A DNA stretch of 61,437 nucleotides from CAZSCF01 sp964547585 (GTDB taxonomy: Bacteria; Patescibacteriota; Minisyncoccia; Moranbacterales; UBA2206), in the NCBI GenBank assembly GCA_964547585.1, contig CAZJOI010000002.1:1-61437 (forward strand), written 5' to 3'. Positions 32,806 to 41,911 of the stretch are shown here, piece by piece (within the stretch, counting starts at the first letter, position 1; every line of letters starts with the position of its first letter). The position numbers and the translations under genes were made by a program. The notes beneath the pieces were generated by a model. The model saw only the letters and a program-made list of their open reading frames with translations. It ran no database searches and was not told the origin of the DNA.

Positions 32806-32827
32806 AACAACCCCCAGATGCTAGAAT
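32799..32827 (+). promoter_or_regulatory. Promoter of gpmI, sharing its -35 with the rny promoter
   Basis: TTGTCA (32799-32804), 17-nt spacer, TAGAAT (32822-32827) preceded by TGC (extended -10). The -35 hexamer overlaps the rny -35 on the other strand by five bases. Confidence 0.6.
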
Positions 32828-32860
32828 AAGAAAGAACATTTATTAAAAACTCTTACTTTT

Positions 32861-34438
32861 ATGTATAAACCAGTTGTTTTGGTTATTTTGGATGGTTGGG
32901 GAATAGAAAAAAACGAAAAAGGAAACCCCATTGCCCACGCTAATTTACCAACTATAGAGAAATTAAATAGCTTTTATCCTCACTTATCACTGGAAGCTTC
33001 TGGAATTTCAGTCGGTTTGTTTTGGGGTGAACCAGGCAATTCTGAGGTTGGACACAAAACAATTGGCTCAGGAAAAACAAGTTACCAAAGTCTGCCTCGC
33101 ATCACAATAGACATCCAAAATGGTGAATTTTTCAAAAACAAAGTTTTTCTAGACACCTTCGAGAATGTTAAAAAAAATAACTCCTCTCTTCATTTGATGG
33201 GTATGATCGGGGAAGGATCAGTTCACTCTAATCTCGATCATTTCTATGCTTTGCTAGAATTATCCAAGGATTATCCTGACATAAAAACATATCTGCATCT
33301 TTTTACGGATGGACGCGATTGTAATCAGGAAGCTGGAAGAAAAATAATCCAAGAAATTTTAAAAAAAATATCTGCCATTTCTAACATCAAATTAGCCTCT
33401 CTGGCCGGAAGATATTTTGCCATGGATCGTAATAATAATTGGGATCGAACTGAAAAAGCCTACAACGCCATGACAAAAGGAGGAGAAATAAAAATAACTG
33501 ATCCGATAAAATATCTTCAAGAGTCCTATGACAAAAAAATATTTGATGAATATTTAGAACCGGCTACAATAGTTGACCCCGAGGGGGAACCCGTTGGTAG
33601 CATTTGCGATAATGATTCTGTAATTTTCTTTAATTTCCGAGAAGATCGCGCCAAACAAATTACCAAAGCTTTCATTTTGCCAGGATTTATGAAATTTAAA
33701 AGAACTGCCCTTAAAAATTTGGATTTTGTAACATTTACCCAATATGAAGACGGGCTCCCAGTAAATGTTGCTTACCCGCCTACTGAAATTGGTAAAACTT
33801 TAGGGAAAATTCTAAGCCAAAAAAATATGCTCCAACTTAGAATTGCTGAAACAGAAAAGTTTGCTCATGTTACATATTTTTTTAATGGTGGCGAAGAAGC
33901 TACATTTTTAAAAGAAGATCGCATTCTCATTCCATCGCCCGCTATTGATCGTTTTGATAAAACTCCGGCAATGAGTGCCAAAGAAATAACCGCCAAAGTC
34001 CTCGACATTCTTGAGCTAAAAAAATACGCTTTTATTTTAATAAATTACGCTAATGCTGATATGGTTGGACACACTGGCAGTGGGGCTGCAGTTATTAAAG
34101 CAGTTGAAACAGTTGATGATTGTTTGTCCCGTCTTATCCCAGCAGTCCTTTTGCAAAGTGGCTGTCTTCTCATTACTGCTGATCATGGCAACGCCGAGAA
34201 GGTTCTGGAAACCAATGGAGAAATTAATACAGAACATACTACCAACCCCGTGCCTCTTTGGTTTATAACCTCTGAAAATCATTTACCAAAAGCGCAGGAA
34301 TCAATTGGCAAAAATGGTCAAGGAGAAACCAAAACATTCGGGCTCTTGAGTGATATTGCGCCAACCGTTCTGGAACTTATGGAAATAGAAAAACCCAAAG
34401 AAATGACTGGCGAAAGCTTACTACCGCTACTTAAATAA
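32861..34438 (+). CDS. gpmI: 2,3-bisphosphoglycerate-independent phosphoglycerate mutase
   Basis: 525 residues. It interconverts 3- and 2-phosphoglycerate in glycolysis with two Mn ions. The N-terminal metal motif is VLVILDGWG, the catalytic serine lies in GNSEVGHKTIGSG, and the C-terminal metal ligands are NYANADMVGHTGS and LITADHGNAE, all intact. The usual GQMGNSEVGH reads GEPGNSEVGH here. Length is near the family norm (about 510). It is a single gene divergent from rny, with no SD and a 33-nt leader from the proposed promoter. Confidence 0.97.
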   Translation: MYKPVVLVILDGWGIEKNEKGNPIAHANLPTIEKLNSFYPHLSLEASGISVGLFWGEPGNSEVGHKTIGSGKTSYQSLPRITIDIQNGEFFKNKVFLDTFENVKKNNSSLHLMGMIGEGSVHSNLDHFYALLELSKDYPDIKTYLHLFTDGRDCNQEAGRKIIQEILKKISAISNIKLASLAGRYFAMDRNNNWDRTEKAYNAMTKGGEIKITDPIKYLQESYDKKIFDEYLEPATIVDPEGEPVGSICDNDSVIFFNFREDRAKQITKAFILPGFMKFKRTALKNLDFVTFTQYEDGLPVNVAYPPTEIGKTLGKILSQKNMLQLRIAETEKFAHVTYFFNGGEEATFLKEDRILIPSPAIDRFDKTPAMSAKEITAKVLDILELKKYAFILINYANADMVGHTGSGAAVIKAVETVDDCLSRLIPAVLLQSGCLLITADHGNAEKVLETNGEINTEHTTNPVPLWFITSENHLPKAQESIGKNGQGETKTFGLLSDIAPTVLELMEIEKPKEMTGESLLPLLK

Positions 34439-34439
34439 T

Positions 34440-34525
34440 TTTAAGTTTTAAATTATAAATTCTAAATGAATTTTTAATTTCTTAATGAAAAATGTTTTAA
34501 AACTTAGTCATTTGATAGATTTTCT
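34440..34525. repeat. AT-rich intergenic tract after gpmI
   Basis: TTTTAAATT-type words around TTTAATTTCTTAATGAAAA, similar to tracts at 16034-16143 and 24055-24168. Confidence 0.5.
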
Positions 34526-34552
34526 GCCCTAGGCGGATCAGCCTTGGGCTGA
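34526..34552 (+). repeat. Double-hairpin dispersed repeat, intergenic reference copy
   Basis: An imperfect GCC-CTA-GGC hairpin followed by a perfect TCAGCC-TTG-GGCTGA hairpin. This is the clearest copy and matches the ychF insertion at 22 of 27 bases. Confidence 0.8.
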
Positions 34553-34593
34553 CAATTAAAATTTAAAATTTGTTATTTAAAATTGCCAAAATA

Positions 34594-34616
34594 AAAACCG
34601 GAGATGATCCGGTTTT
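34594..34616 (-). terminator. Terminator of clpP
   Basis: AAAACCGGA/TCCGGTTTT stem with a 5-nt loop, 12 nt past the clpP stop. A run of A before it on the plus strand gives T on the minus strand. Confidence 0.85.
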
Positions 34617-34628
34617 ATGTTTTTTAAT

Positions 34629-35228
34629 TTAGGCTTTTATTATCTTATCCACAATCCCATATTTTTTGGCTTCTTCGGCGCTCATGAAATAATCACGATC
34701 AGCATCTTTTTCTACTTTAGCAATTCCTTGCCCAGTATGTTTAGCCATAATTTCATTCAGTTTTTTCTTGATGCTCAAAATGTGCTTGGCATGAATATCA
34801 ATGTCCGTCGCTTGTCCTTGAGTTCCACCCATCACCTGATGAATCATTACTTCGCCGTTTGGCAAAATGCTTCTCTTGCCCTTGGCACCTGCTGCCAAAA
34901 GCAAAGCTGCTGCCGAAGCAGTCGTACCGATACAAATTGTTGCTACATCCGCTTTTACATATTGCATCGTATCATAAATTGCCAAAGAAGAAGTTACTTG
35001 CCCGCCTGGAGAATTGATATATATTTTAATATCATCTTTACCGTTTTGCGAATCCAAAAAAAGCAATTGCGCAATAATACTGTTAGCCACCGCGTCATCA
35101 ATTGGACCGCCCAAAAAAATGATTCTGTCTTTCAGAAGCCGAGAATAAATATCATAGGCGCGTTCGCCATAAGAAGTTTTTTCAATGACAGTTGGAATGA
35201 GATATTGGTTTGAAATTTTATTGTTCAT
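34629..35228 (-). CDS. clpP: ATP-dependent Clp protease proteolytic subunit
   Basis: 199 residues. ClpP forms the barrel-shaped serine protease that works with ClpX or ClpC. The catalytic triad is present: Ser105 (in GTTASAAALLL, where most ClpPs have GQAASMGA), His130 (MIHQVMGG) and Asp179. The oxyanion-side SPGGQVTSSLAIYDTM segment is normal. The changed bases around the serine (TTA before, AAA after) are unusual but conserve its position. It follows tig on the same strand, the usual tig-clpP order, with a long inverted repeat between. Confidence 0.95.
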   Translation of the reverse strand: MNNKISNQYLIPTVIEKTSYGERAYDIYSRLLKDRIIFLGGPIDDAVANSIIAQLLFLDSQNGKDDIKIYINSPGGQVTSSLAIYDTMQYVKADVATICIGTTASAAALLLAAGAKGKRSILPNGEVMIHQVMGGTQGQATDIDIHAKHILSIKKKLNEIMAKHTGQGIAKVEKDADRDYFMSAEEAKKYGIVDKIIKA

Positions 35229-35249
35229 AAAATTAAAATTACAATTTAA

Positions 35250-35394
35250 ATATTAAGTGCAATTAAAATATTTCATTCCGGACGCTGTCGCATTTTTCTT
35301 AGCCACAAACACCAGAATGAGTCGCATTGACATATAGTAATCGCGCAACTCAATCGAAAGTCCATTAATAAAATATTTTAATTGCACTTAATAT
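35250..35394. repeat. Long perfect inverted repeat between clpP and tig
   Basis: Arms 35250-35273 and 35371-35394 are perfect 24-bp reverse complements around a 97-nt centre of higher GC. It fills nearly the whole tig-clpP spacer. Confidence 0.9.
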
Positions 35395-35409
35395 GACAGG
35401 CTTTGACCT

Positions 35410-36690
35410 TTATAGTTCTTCAAAAAACTTCATCACCTTCTCATTTTCCAAAGTTCCTTTGGCAAAAGCGTAGAGTCTCTCCATGTCAATATTTTTTTCC
35501 ATATCTTTTACATTTTTGTAATATTGCAAAGTCTTGTTCATTTCAGCTTCCACTTCAGTGGCTTCCACTTTGATTTCTTCTTGTGCAATTATTTCCTTGA
35601 GCACCAAAGCTGAGATTACTCTTTTTTCGGCTTGTGGCATCCAATCTTTTTTCAAATCATCCTTTTTCTTGCCTAATTTTTCCAGATATTGATCCAAATT
35701 CATACCCATAGTCTGAATTTGATATTCAAATTCCTCCAGCATCTTCCCCAGCTCTCTTTCAACCAGAATATCAGGTAATTCTGTTTTGGAATTTTCAATT
35801 ATTTTTTCAATATATTCTCGTTGTTTTTGATCGGCTTGTTTATGTTCTTCCTCATGCTCCAAACCTTCCTTGATGTTTTTCTTGAATTCTTCCAAATTTT
35901 CAAACTTACCCAATGATTTGGCCAGGTCATCATCAACTTCAGGCGTTTGTCTTTCCTGAACTAAATTCATTTTAACTTTAAAAGTAGCCTTTCTTCCGGC
36001 TAAATCTTTTTTGAAATAATCTTTGGGAAAATCCAATTCAAATTCTTTGCTTTCTCCCTCTTTCATTCCAACCAAATTTTCTTCAAAACCTGGGATAAAA
36101 ACTCCTCGACCCAATATCATTGGGTGCTTTTTGCTGGTTCCATTTTCAATTGGAACACCTTCCATCAAAACTTCAAAGTCAATTTCCACACTATCATTAT
36201 TCTGGGCGGCCCTGGCAACTGTTACCAGTTTCACTCGGCTGTTGGCTATTTTTTCCAATTCCAATTTTATTTCATCTTCGGTTATTTCAATCTTTTTTTC
36301 AGAATATTTCTTATTAATTTTCTTGATTTCCGATCTGTATTTTTCAGAAACGGTAGTTTCAGGAATAACAGCCGCCACTGCCTTGTATTTCAAATCTTTT
36401 CCCTCTTCGATTATTTCAATTTCAACATTTGGTGAACCAATAACTTCCAGTTTTTGTTCGATCACAAAATCGGCATAACTTTTTTGGACTGCTTTTTCGG
36501 CTGCATTATTCAACAAAACTCCCTTGCCAACTTTTTGTTCAATCAAATGACGGGGTGCTTTGCCAGGACGAAAACCATCTACTTTTATTTCTTGCGAAGC
36601 TTCTGCTGCCGCTTGGTCCAAATATTTTTCCCATTTGCTCCATGGCACACTTACTTCAAATTCTATTCTTGATTTCGGTAATTTTTTCAT
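35410..36690 (-). CDS. tig: Trigger factor
   Basis: 426 residues. It is the ribosome-bound chaperone and prolyl isomerase for nascent chains. The N-terminal ribosome-binding signature appears as GFRPGKAPRHLIEQKVG (family GFRxGKxP). The FKBP-like domain lies at about 155-245 (NDSVEIDFEVLMEGVPIENG) and a long helical C-terminal part follows. Length is typical. It is upstream of clpP, and the ATG has an AT-rich leader without SD. Confidence 0.95.
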   Translation of the reverse strand: MKKLPKSRIEFEVSVPWSKWEKYLDQAAAEASQEIKVDGFRPGKAPRHLIEQKVGKGVLLNNAAEKAVQKSYADFVIEQKLEVIGSPNVEIEIIEEGKDLKYKAVAAVIPETTVSEKYRSEIKKINKKYSEKKIEITEDEIKLELEKIANSRVKLVTVARAAQNNDSVEIDFEVLMEGVPIENGTSKKHPMILGRGVFIPGFEENLVGMKEGESKEFELDFPKDYFKKDLAGRKATFKVKMNLVQERQTPEVDDDLAKSLGKFENLEEFKKNIKEGLEHEEEHKQADQKQREYIEKIIENSKTELPDILVERELGKMLEEFEYQIQTMGMNLDQYLEKLGKKKDDLKKDWMPQAEKRVISALVLKEIIAQEEIKVEATEVEAEMNKTLQYYKNVKDMEKNIDMERLYAFAKGTLENEKVMKFFEEL

Positions 36691-36783
36691 GACTATTATC
36701 TTTACTAATTATTAAATACAAACAAATTATTTTTAAACAAAAAATTTTAAATAATCCCTCATTATATGTAGAACGAAAATTTT

Positions 36784-36911
36784 GACTAAAAAATTTTATT
36801 TACTGGCCGCGAACGCAACCCGACTAGATTGTCAATTCTTACGCGAGTCATAAATCATTACAATAATTCTACAAAATAAATCGAAGGGCCACTAAAGAAA
36901 ATTTTTTAATT
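36784..36911. repeat. Imperfect long inverted repeat between hppA and tig
   Basis: Arms 36784-36808 and 36887-36911 match at 21 of 25 positions around a 78-nt centre. It has the same plan as the repeats at 27988 and 35250. Confidence 0.65.
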
Positions 36912-36921
36912 AAAATTAGAG

Positions 36922-36960
36922 ATCCTCAGTCAAAAACATTTAATGTCTCTGACTGAGGAT
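36922..36960 (-). terminator. Terminator-like hairpin after hppA
   Basis: ATCCTCAGTC pairs with GACTGAGGAT, 12 nt past the hppA stop. The T-run on the minus strand is weak and interrupted. Confidence 0.6.
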
Positions 36961-36972
36961 GCAAAAACTAAC

Positions 36973-38991
36973 CTAGATGATAAATCCGGCAATTAACAAG
37001 GCTACGATGTTGATAATCTTAATCATTGGATTAATGGCTGGTCCGGCTGTATCTTTGTACGGATCGCCAACAGTATCTCCAGTCACAGCCGCCTTATGGG
37101 TGTCAGAACCTTTGCCACCAAAATTTCCTTCTTCAATATATTTCTTGGCATTGTCCCAAGCTCCACCACCCGAGGTCATAGAAATAGCTACAAATATTCC
37201 AGTGATAATTGTTCCTACCAGCAAACCACCCAAAGCTTCTGGTCCCAAAATGAAACCAACGGCAATTGGCAAAACGACTGGGATCAAAGCTGGGATAATC
37301 ATCTCTCGAATAGCCGCCTTGGTTACGATGTCCACGCTTGTAGCGTAATCAGGTTTAGCTGTTCCTTCCATAATGCCTTTAATCTCTCTAAATTGTCTTC
37401 TAACCTCTTCTACCACTGCACTAGCAGCTTTGGAAACAGAACGCATACTGATTGAAGCAAAAAGATAAGGAATCATACCTCCAATCAAAAGTCCTACCAA
37501 AACTCTCACATCGCTCAAATCAAAGGAAAGACTTACTCCCTTGTTTGCAAATTCTTGCACATATGATGCAAAAAGGACTACGGCAGCCAATCCGGCCGAA
37601 GCGATAGCATAACCTTTGGTTACAGCCTTGGTTGTATTTCCAACTGAATCCAAAGCATCAGTTACTTTTCTGGTTTCCTCTCCAAGATTCGACATTTCTG
37701 CAATACCACCGGCATTGTCAGTAATTGGTCCAAAAGAATCAATTGCCACAATAATTCCAGCCATGGAAAGCATACTCATAACCGCAATAGCCACGCCATA
37801 GAGTCCAGACAGCATAAATGATGTCAAAATTCCAACGACAATCAAAATAACTGGCAAGGCTGTTGATTCCATTCCCATCGCCAAGCCCATAATGATGTTT
37901 GTACCATGCCCGGTTTTTGAAGCCTTGGCAATTTCCTTTACAGGTCGGAATTTTTTGGAAGTGTAGTATTCAGTAATAATCACCATTCCGGCTGTAATAA
38001 TAATTCCAATAAAAGCTGACAAATAAATATTTACAAAATCATACATTCCGTTTCCGGTCATTAAATATTTGGTCACAAAATAGAAAGCAATAAGCGCAAT
38101 GGCTGAAGAAGCAGCTAGGCCCTTGTATAAAGCTGACATAATTTGCCCGCTTGATTTTTCAGTAATATTTTTGGCATCTGAGTTGAGTTTCACAAAATAT
38201 ATTCCTAAAATCGAAGCTACGATTGAAACTGCTCCAAGCGCTAAAGGATAGAGAACTGCGTTGGGAAAATTAGCAAAGGCTAACGATCCAAGAATCATCG
38301 CTGCAATAGCGGTGATAGCATATGTTTCAAAAAGATCAGCTGCCATTCCGGCACAATCTCCAACATTATCTCCAACATTATCAGCAATAACAGCTGGATT
38401 TCTTGGATCATCTTCTGGAATTCCAGCTTCAACTTTTCCAACTAAATCTGCTCCGACATCAGCGGCTTTGGTAAAAATTCCTCCACCTAGTCTCGCAAAA
38501 ACACTAATCAAGCTTCCCCCAAAACCAACTCCAATTAAAGCCTTAATATCACCAGTAATTGCATAAAATCCGGCAACAACTAAAAGTCCCAAACCAATAA
38601 CCAATAGACCTGTTACCGATCCTCCTTTAAAAGCGACTTCCAGGGCCTTTTCCAGTCCTGATTTAGCCGCCTCAGCTGTTCGTACATTAGCTCGGACAGC
38701 TACAAACATTCCGATATATCCAGCTAAGGCTGACGCCAAAGCTCCAACTAAAAATCCAATCGCCGTATTTCTTCCTAAAAAGAAATACAAAACGATAAAG
38801 ATAGCTGCAGCCACATAGGCTACAGATGTGTATTGCCTTTTTAAAAAGGCATTCGCTCCTTCTTTGATAGCGCTGGCAATTTCCAGCATTTTTCCTTCCC
38901 CAGCAGGAAACTTATTCACTTTCCAACTAAGATAGAAAGCAAATGCAATCGATGCCAATGCGGCAATAATGGAATATATCTCGATAGACAT
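36973..38991 (-). CDS. hppA: Membrane-bound proton-pumping pyrophosphatase, K+-independent type
   Basis: 672 residues with about 16 membrane helices. It hydrolyses pyrophosphate and pumps H+ (or Na+). The substrate loop DVGADLVGKVEAGIPEDDPR and the DNVGDNVGDCAGMAADLFETY-type motif are intact, as is the C-terminal GDTVGDPYKDTAGPAINP. The K+-dependence marker reads GNTTKAVTKG, with Lys and Thr where K+-dependent enzymes have Ala and Gly/Ala, so the K+-independent H+-pumping type is expected. In an organism with few respiratory genes this would conserve energy from biosynthetic pyrophosphate. It stands between nusA and tig. Confidence 0.96.
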   Translation of the reverse strand: MSIEIYSIIAALASIAFAFYLSWKVNKFPAGEGKMLEIASAIKEGANAFLKRQYTSVAYVAAAIFIVLYFFLGRNTAIGFLVGALASALAGYIGMFVAVRANVRTAEAAKSGLEKALEVAFKGGSVTGLLVIGLGLLVVAGFYAITGDIKALIGVGFGGSLISVFARLGGGIFTKAADVGADLVGKVEAGIPEDDPRNPAVIADNVGDNVGDCAGMAADLFETYAITAIAAMILGSLAFANFPNAVLYPLALGAVSIVASILGIYFVKLNSDAKNITEKSSGQIMSALYKGLAASSAIALIAFYFVTKYLMTGNGMYDFVNIYLSAFIGIIITAGMVIITEYYTSKKFRPVKEIAKASKTGHGTNIIMGLAMGMESTALPVILIVVGILTSFMLSGLYGVAIAVMSMLSMAGIIVAIDSFGPITDNAGGIAEMSNLGEETRKVTDALDSVGNTTKAVTKGYAIASAGLAAVVLFASYVQEFANKGVSLSFDLSDVRVLVGLLIGGMIPYLFASISMRSVSKAASAVVEEVRRQFREIKGIMEGTAKPDYATSVDIVTKAAIREMIIPALIPVVLPIAVGFILGPEALGGLLVGTIITGIFVAISMTSGGGAWDNAKKYIEEGNFGGKGSDTHKAAVTGDTVGDPYKDTAGPAINPMIKIINIVALLIAGFII

Positions 38992-39056
38992 ACTTTTTAT
39001 TTTGACAATCCGATAAAATCGGCTGTCGATTAAAAATTATTAATTAACAATGATTT

Positions 39057-39119
39057 TGTCATCCTGAACTTGTTTCAGGATCTAATTAGATTAGATTCCG
39101 GATCAAGCCCGGAATGACA
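39057..39119. repeat. TGTCATCC...GGAATGACA composite dispersed repeat
   Basis: 63 nt between hppA and nusA with outer TGTCAT/ATGACA ends and two inner hairpins (ATCCTGAA-CTTG-TTTCAGGAT and ATTCCGG-ATCAAG-CCCGGAAT). The ends resemble the 29-nt repeats at 6042 and 7121. Confidence 0.8.
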
Positions 39120-39129
39120 ACTAAAAAAA

Positions 39130-40470
39130 TTATTCTGCCTCTTTCTTCTTCTTAGCTTTCTTCTTTGGTTTTTCCTCTACAGCTTCTTCTCCGCCAGCTG
39201 GCGGATTTACTTCTTCTTTAGCTTCCGCTACAGCTTCTGTTTCGATAGCTTCTGTTTTTTCTTCAGATTCTTCGGTAGCCGCTTTAGCTCCAACAATATC
39301 AATTTTCCATTCGGTAAGTTTAGCTGCCAAACGAACATTCTGTCCTCTTTTGCCAATCGCCAATGAAAGTTGATCTTCAGGAACAGTGACCACTGCATCT
39401 TTTTTGGATTCATTTATATCCACTTTCAAAACTTTGGCAGGACTGAGTGCTGCTGAAATAAATTTGGCAATATCATCATTCCAAAGAATAATATCAATTT
39501 TTTCTCCGCCCAATTCATCAATCACGGCTTGCACTCTGGTACCTTTTTGCCCAACGCAAGAACCAATCGGATCGATGCCTTCTTCGTTGGAGAAAACAGC
39601 AATTTTAGTTCTTTCTCCAGCTTCTCTGGCGATTGATTTTATTTCAACTGTTTTGGCAAAAATTTCTGGTACCTCCAATTCAAAAAGTTTTCTGACCAAT
39701 TCTGGATGAACTCGGCTCAATGTAATGCCGGGGCCCTTTGAACCAGCCTCAACTTTATAAACATAAACTTTGAGTCTTTGCCCAATGCGATAACTTTCTG
39801 ATTCGACTTGTTCTTGAGGAAACAGAACGCCAACTGATTTTCCCAAATCAATAATCACATTGCGGCCTTCGATTCTCTGAATAACTCCGCTCAAAACTTC
39901 GCCCTCTTTGTCCTTGTATTCATCATACATTGAATCTCTTTCGGCCTCTCTGATTCTTTGAATAATTACTTGCTTGGCAGTTTGCGCCGCAACTCGTCCG
40001 TAATCTTGTTTTGATTCAAGTGCAATTTCAATCACATCTCCAATCACTGCATCTTTTTTAAGCTTCTTAGCTTCATCTAATGTCAAATCTCTTTCTGGAT
40101 TGAAACGAGGCAATTTTTCTTCTTCAACTTCTGATACAATCTTTGCATCTTTTTGGACAGATTCTGAATCTGTTCCGGCTTTGTCTTTTTCTAGATCTTC
40201 TTCCTTAACAAATTCCCTAGTTGTTTCATCCACAACTTCTTTGAGCAAAAAGAATTTGGTATCTCCAGTTCTTTCATTGAAAATCGCACGGATGTTTTGT
40301 CCTTTCTTTCCATAATCTTTTTTGTAGGCCGCTGAAAGAGCCGCTTCGATTGTTTCAATTACCTTGTCTTTGGAAATTCCCTTTTCTTCACAAAGAGCCG
40401 AAATGGCACTGCCAAAATCTCCTGGATAACCAGAAGTATTTTCTTCGTCTTGTTTTTTTCTCTTAACCAT
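39130..40470 (-). CDS. nusA: Transcription termination/antitermination protein NusA
   Basis: 446 residues. The N-terminal polymerase-binding domain, an S1 domain (about 185-255: EGEVLSGVIQRIEGRNVIIDLG) and two KH domains (SCVGQKGTRVQAVIDELGGEK and LAIGKRGQNVRLAAKLTEWK) are complete. NusA sets pausing and termination. An acidic insert (about 95-120) and a Lys/Glu/Ala tail extend it. In the tail a palindrome (39190-39205) encodes NPPAGGE at about 421-427. The leader is AT-rich without SD. Confidence 0.96.
   Translation of the reverse strand: MVKRKKQDEENTSGYPGDFGSAISALCEEKGISKDKVIETIEAALSAAYKKDYGKKGQNIRAIFNERTGDTKFFLLKEVVDETTREFVKEEDLEKDKAGTDSESVQKDAKIVSEVEEEKLPRFNPERDLTLDEAKKLKKDAVIGDVIEIALESKQDYGRVAAQTAKQVIIQRIREAERDSMYDEYKDKEGEVLSGVIQRIEGRNVIIDLGKSVGVLFPQEQVESESYRIGQRLKVYVYKVEAGSKGPGITLSRVHPELVRKLFELEVPEIFAKTVEIKSIAREAGERTKIAVFSNEEGIDPIGSCVGQKGTRVQAVIDELGGEKIDIILWNDDIAKFISAALSPAKVLKVDINESKKDAVVTVPEDQLSLAIGKRGQNVRLAAKLTEWKIDIVGAKAATEESEEKTEAIETEAVAEAKEEVNPPAGGEEAVEEKPKKKAKKKKEAE
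39190..39205. repeat. In-frame palindrome in the nusA tail
   Basis: TCCGCCAGCTGGCGGA, a perfect 16-bp palindrome read as part of NPPAGGE in the charged tail. Its arms equal the first half of the dispersed double-hairpin repeat. Confidence 0.75.
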
Positions 40471-40528
40471 AAAATTATTTAATAGGTCCTAATCGTCCTA
40501 TTTGTCTTATTAATTGTTATTTTCATTA

Positions 40529-40550
40529 AAAAAAGTTCGCTCGCGCGAAC
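40529..40550 (-). terminator. Terminator of the DUF4143 ATPase gene
   Basis: GTTCGC-TCGC-GCGAAC hairpin with seven T following on the minus strand, located between the ATPase stop and nusA. Confidence 0.7.
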
Positions 40551-40646
40551 CTGCTTCTGCATGTCCTCACACCAATAAATTGGTTGTGGGGAAAACCTCT
40601 ACTCACCAATAATAGCATCCTATCAAAAAAGTGTCAAACCAAAAAA

Positions 40647-41819
40647 TTAGCTGAAGATATCTTCCAAAAACAAAGGATCACCGCTATCAATAAGCCCAAC
40701 CTCTACTTTATATTTTTCTTCAAAAGCTCTTTTATTTATTTTTTTCTTTTTCCACTTAATTTCATAGGCAGAAATTTTTTCATTTTCTTTTATAACCAAA
40801 TCAACCTCACTTTTAGCCATTGAGCGCCAAAAATACATCTTTTTCTTTTGACCGGTTAATAAATTGTACTTATATATTTCAGCTACAACCCAGTTTTCCC
40901 AAAGTTGCCCAATATCACTTCTCAGTGGATTGAGAGAAAATTCATTCAGCAGAGCATTCCTAACTCCGGTATCAAAAAAATATATTTTTTGGCTTTTGGA
41001 AATTTCTTTTCGCGAGTTAGTGCTAAAAGCTGGCAAGCGAAAAATAACATAGGTTGCCTCCAGAAGTTCAATATATCTTTTGACTGTTACAACAGAAATG
41101 CCCAAACTAAGCGCTATTTCATTCATGGAAACTTCTGAACCGGCCTGAAAAGCCAAGAGCATTAATAATTTTTTTATCAAATCCGGCGACTTGATAAGTC
41201 CGATTTGCAAGATATCTTTCAACAAATAATCCGATGTTAAATTCAATATATATTGTTGCCTGTCAGATGATTCCAGTATTTCCGGATAATTGCCAAAAAT
41301 CAAGGACTCTAGTAATAAAGAATCCATCTGATTGGCAAAATTTTCGATTAACTTTTTTTTGCCAAGGTTGGGCAAATACCATTTTTGGTTTTCTAATATT
41401 TCTGTGAACAAAAGAGGCGATAAAAATATTTTTTCATTACGTCCGGTCAAGCTTTCAGCTGATTGATTTATCAGATCAAGGCTAGACGAGCCTAGTAAAA
41501 CTATCTTGGTCTTGATTTCAGAATCATACCAACCCTTGGCAATTTGCCCGACATTTTTCAATCTTTGGGCTTCATCAATAACCAGATAATCTGGATTGCC
41601 GATCGCCCACATGGATTGCTCTGGTTCCAAAGAAGCGATGGCTAAGAGTCTGTTTTTATCGACTTCGATATCTAAATTCAAAAAGGTAACTTTTTTGTTA
41701 GCCAAAAAATGCTTTATTAGGGTAGTTTTGCCAACCTGTCTGGCACCTAAAATCATCAAGATTTTTTTATCCTGAATCGTTTTTTCTAGGTATTTTTCGG
41801 CCTTTCTTTTTATATACAT
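40647..41819 (-). CDS. AAA ATPase with C-terminal DUF4143
   Basis: 390 residues of the AAA_14/DUF4143 family, widespread but of unknown function and often thought to be linked to toxin-antitoxin or defence roles. Walker A GARQVGKTT is at about residues 25-33 and Walker B is YLVIDEAQRL. A winged-helix region (ALSLGISVVTVKRYIELLEAT) follows. The C-terminal DUF4143 carries a PD-(D/E)XK-like strand pattern (SEVDLVIKENEKISAYEIKW), whose activity is unproven. A good promoter lies at 41850-41878 and a terminator at 40529-40550, so it is a single-gene unit. Confidence 0.85.
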   Translation of the reverse strand: MYIKRKAEKYLEKTIQDKKILMILGARQVGKTTLIKHFLANKKVTFLNLDIEVDKNRLLAIASLEPEQSMWAIGNPDYLVIDEAQRLKNVGQIAKGWYDSEIKTKIVLLGSSSLDLINQSAESLTGRNEKIFLSPLLFTEILENQKWYLPNLGKKKLIENFANQMDSLLLESLIFGNYPEILESSDRQQYILNLTSDYLLKDILQIGLIKSPDLIKKLLMLLAFQAGSEVSMNEIALSLGISVVTVKRYIELLEATYVIFRLPAFSTNSRKEISKSQKIYFFDTGVRNALLNEFSLNPLRSDIGQLWENWVVAEIYKYNLLTGQKKKMYFWRSMAKSEVDLVIKENEKISAYEIKWKKKKINKRAFEEKYKVEVGLIDSGDPLFLEDIFS

Positions 41820-41849
41820 ATATTTTTTATATACTGTTTCATATAGTCT

Positions 41850-41878
41850 ATGATATCAAATTATATGCTATTTGTCAA
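41850..41878 (-). promoter_or_regulatory. Promoter of the DUF4143 ATPase gene
   Basis: On the minus strand TTGACA (41878-41873), a 17-nt spacer and TATCAT (41855-41850), about 30 nt before the start codon. Confidence 0.65.
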
Positions 41879-41911
41879 GCGGTAGCATAATTTTGCCTTA
41901 TTTAAAGAAAA

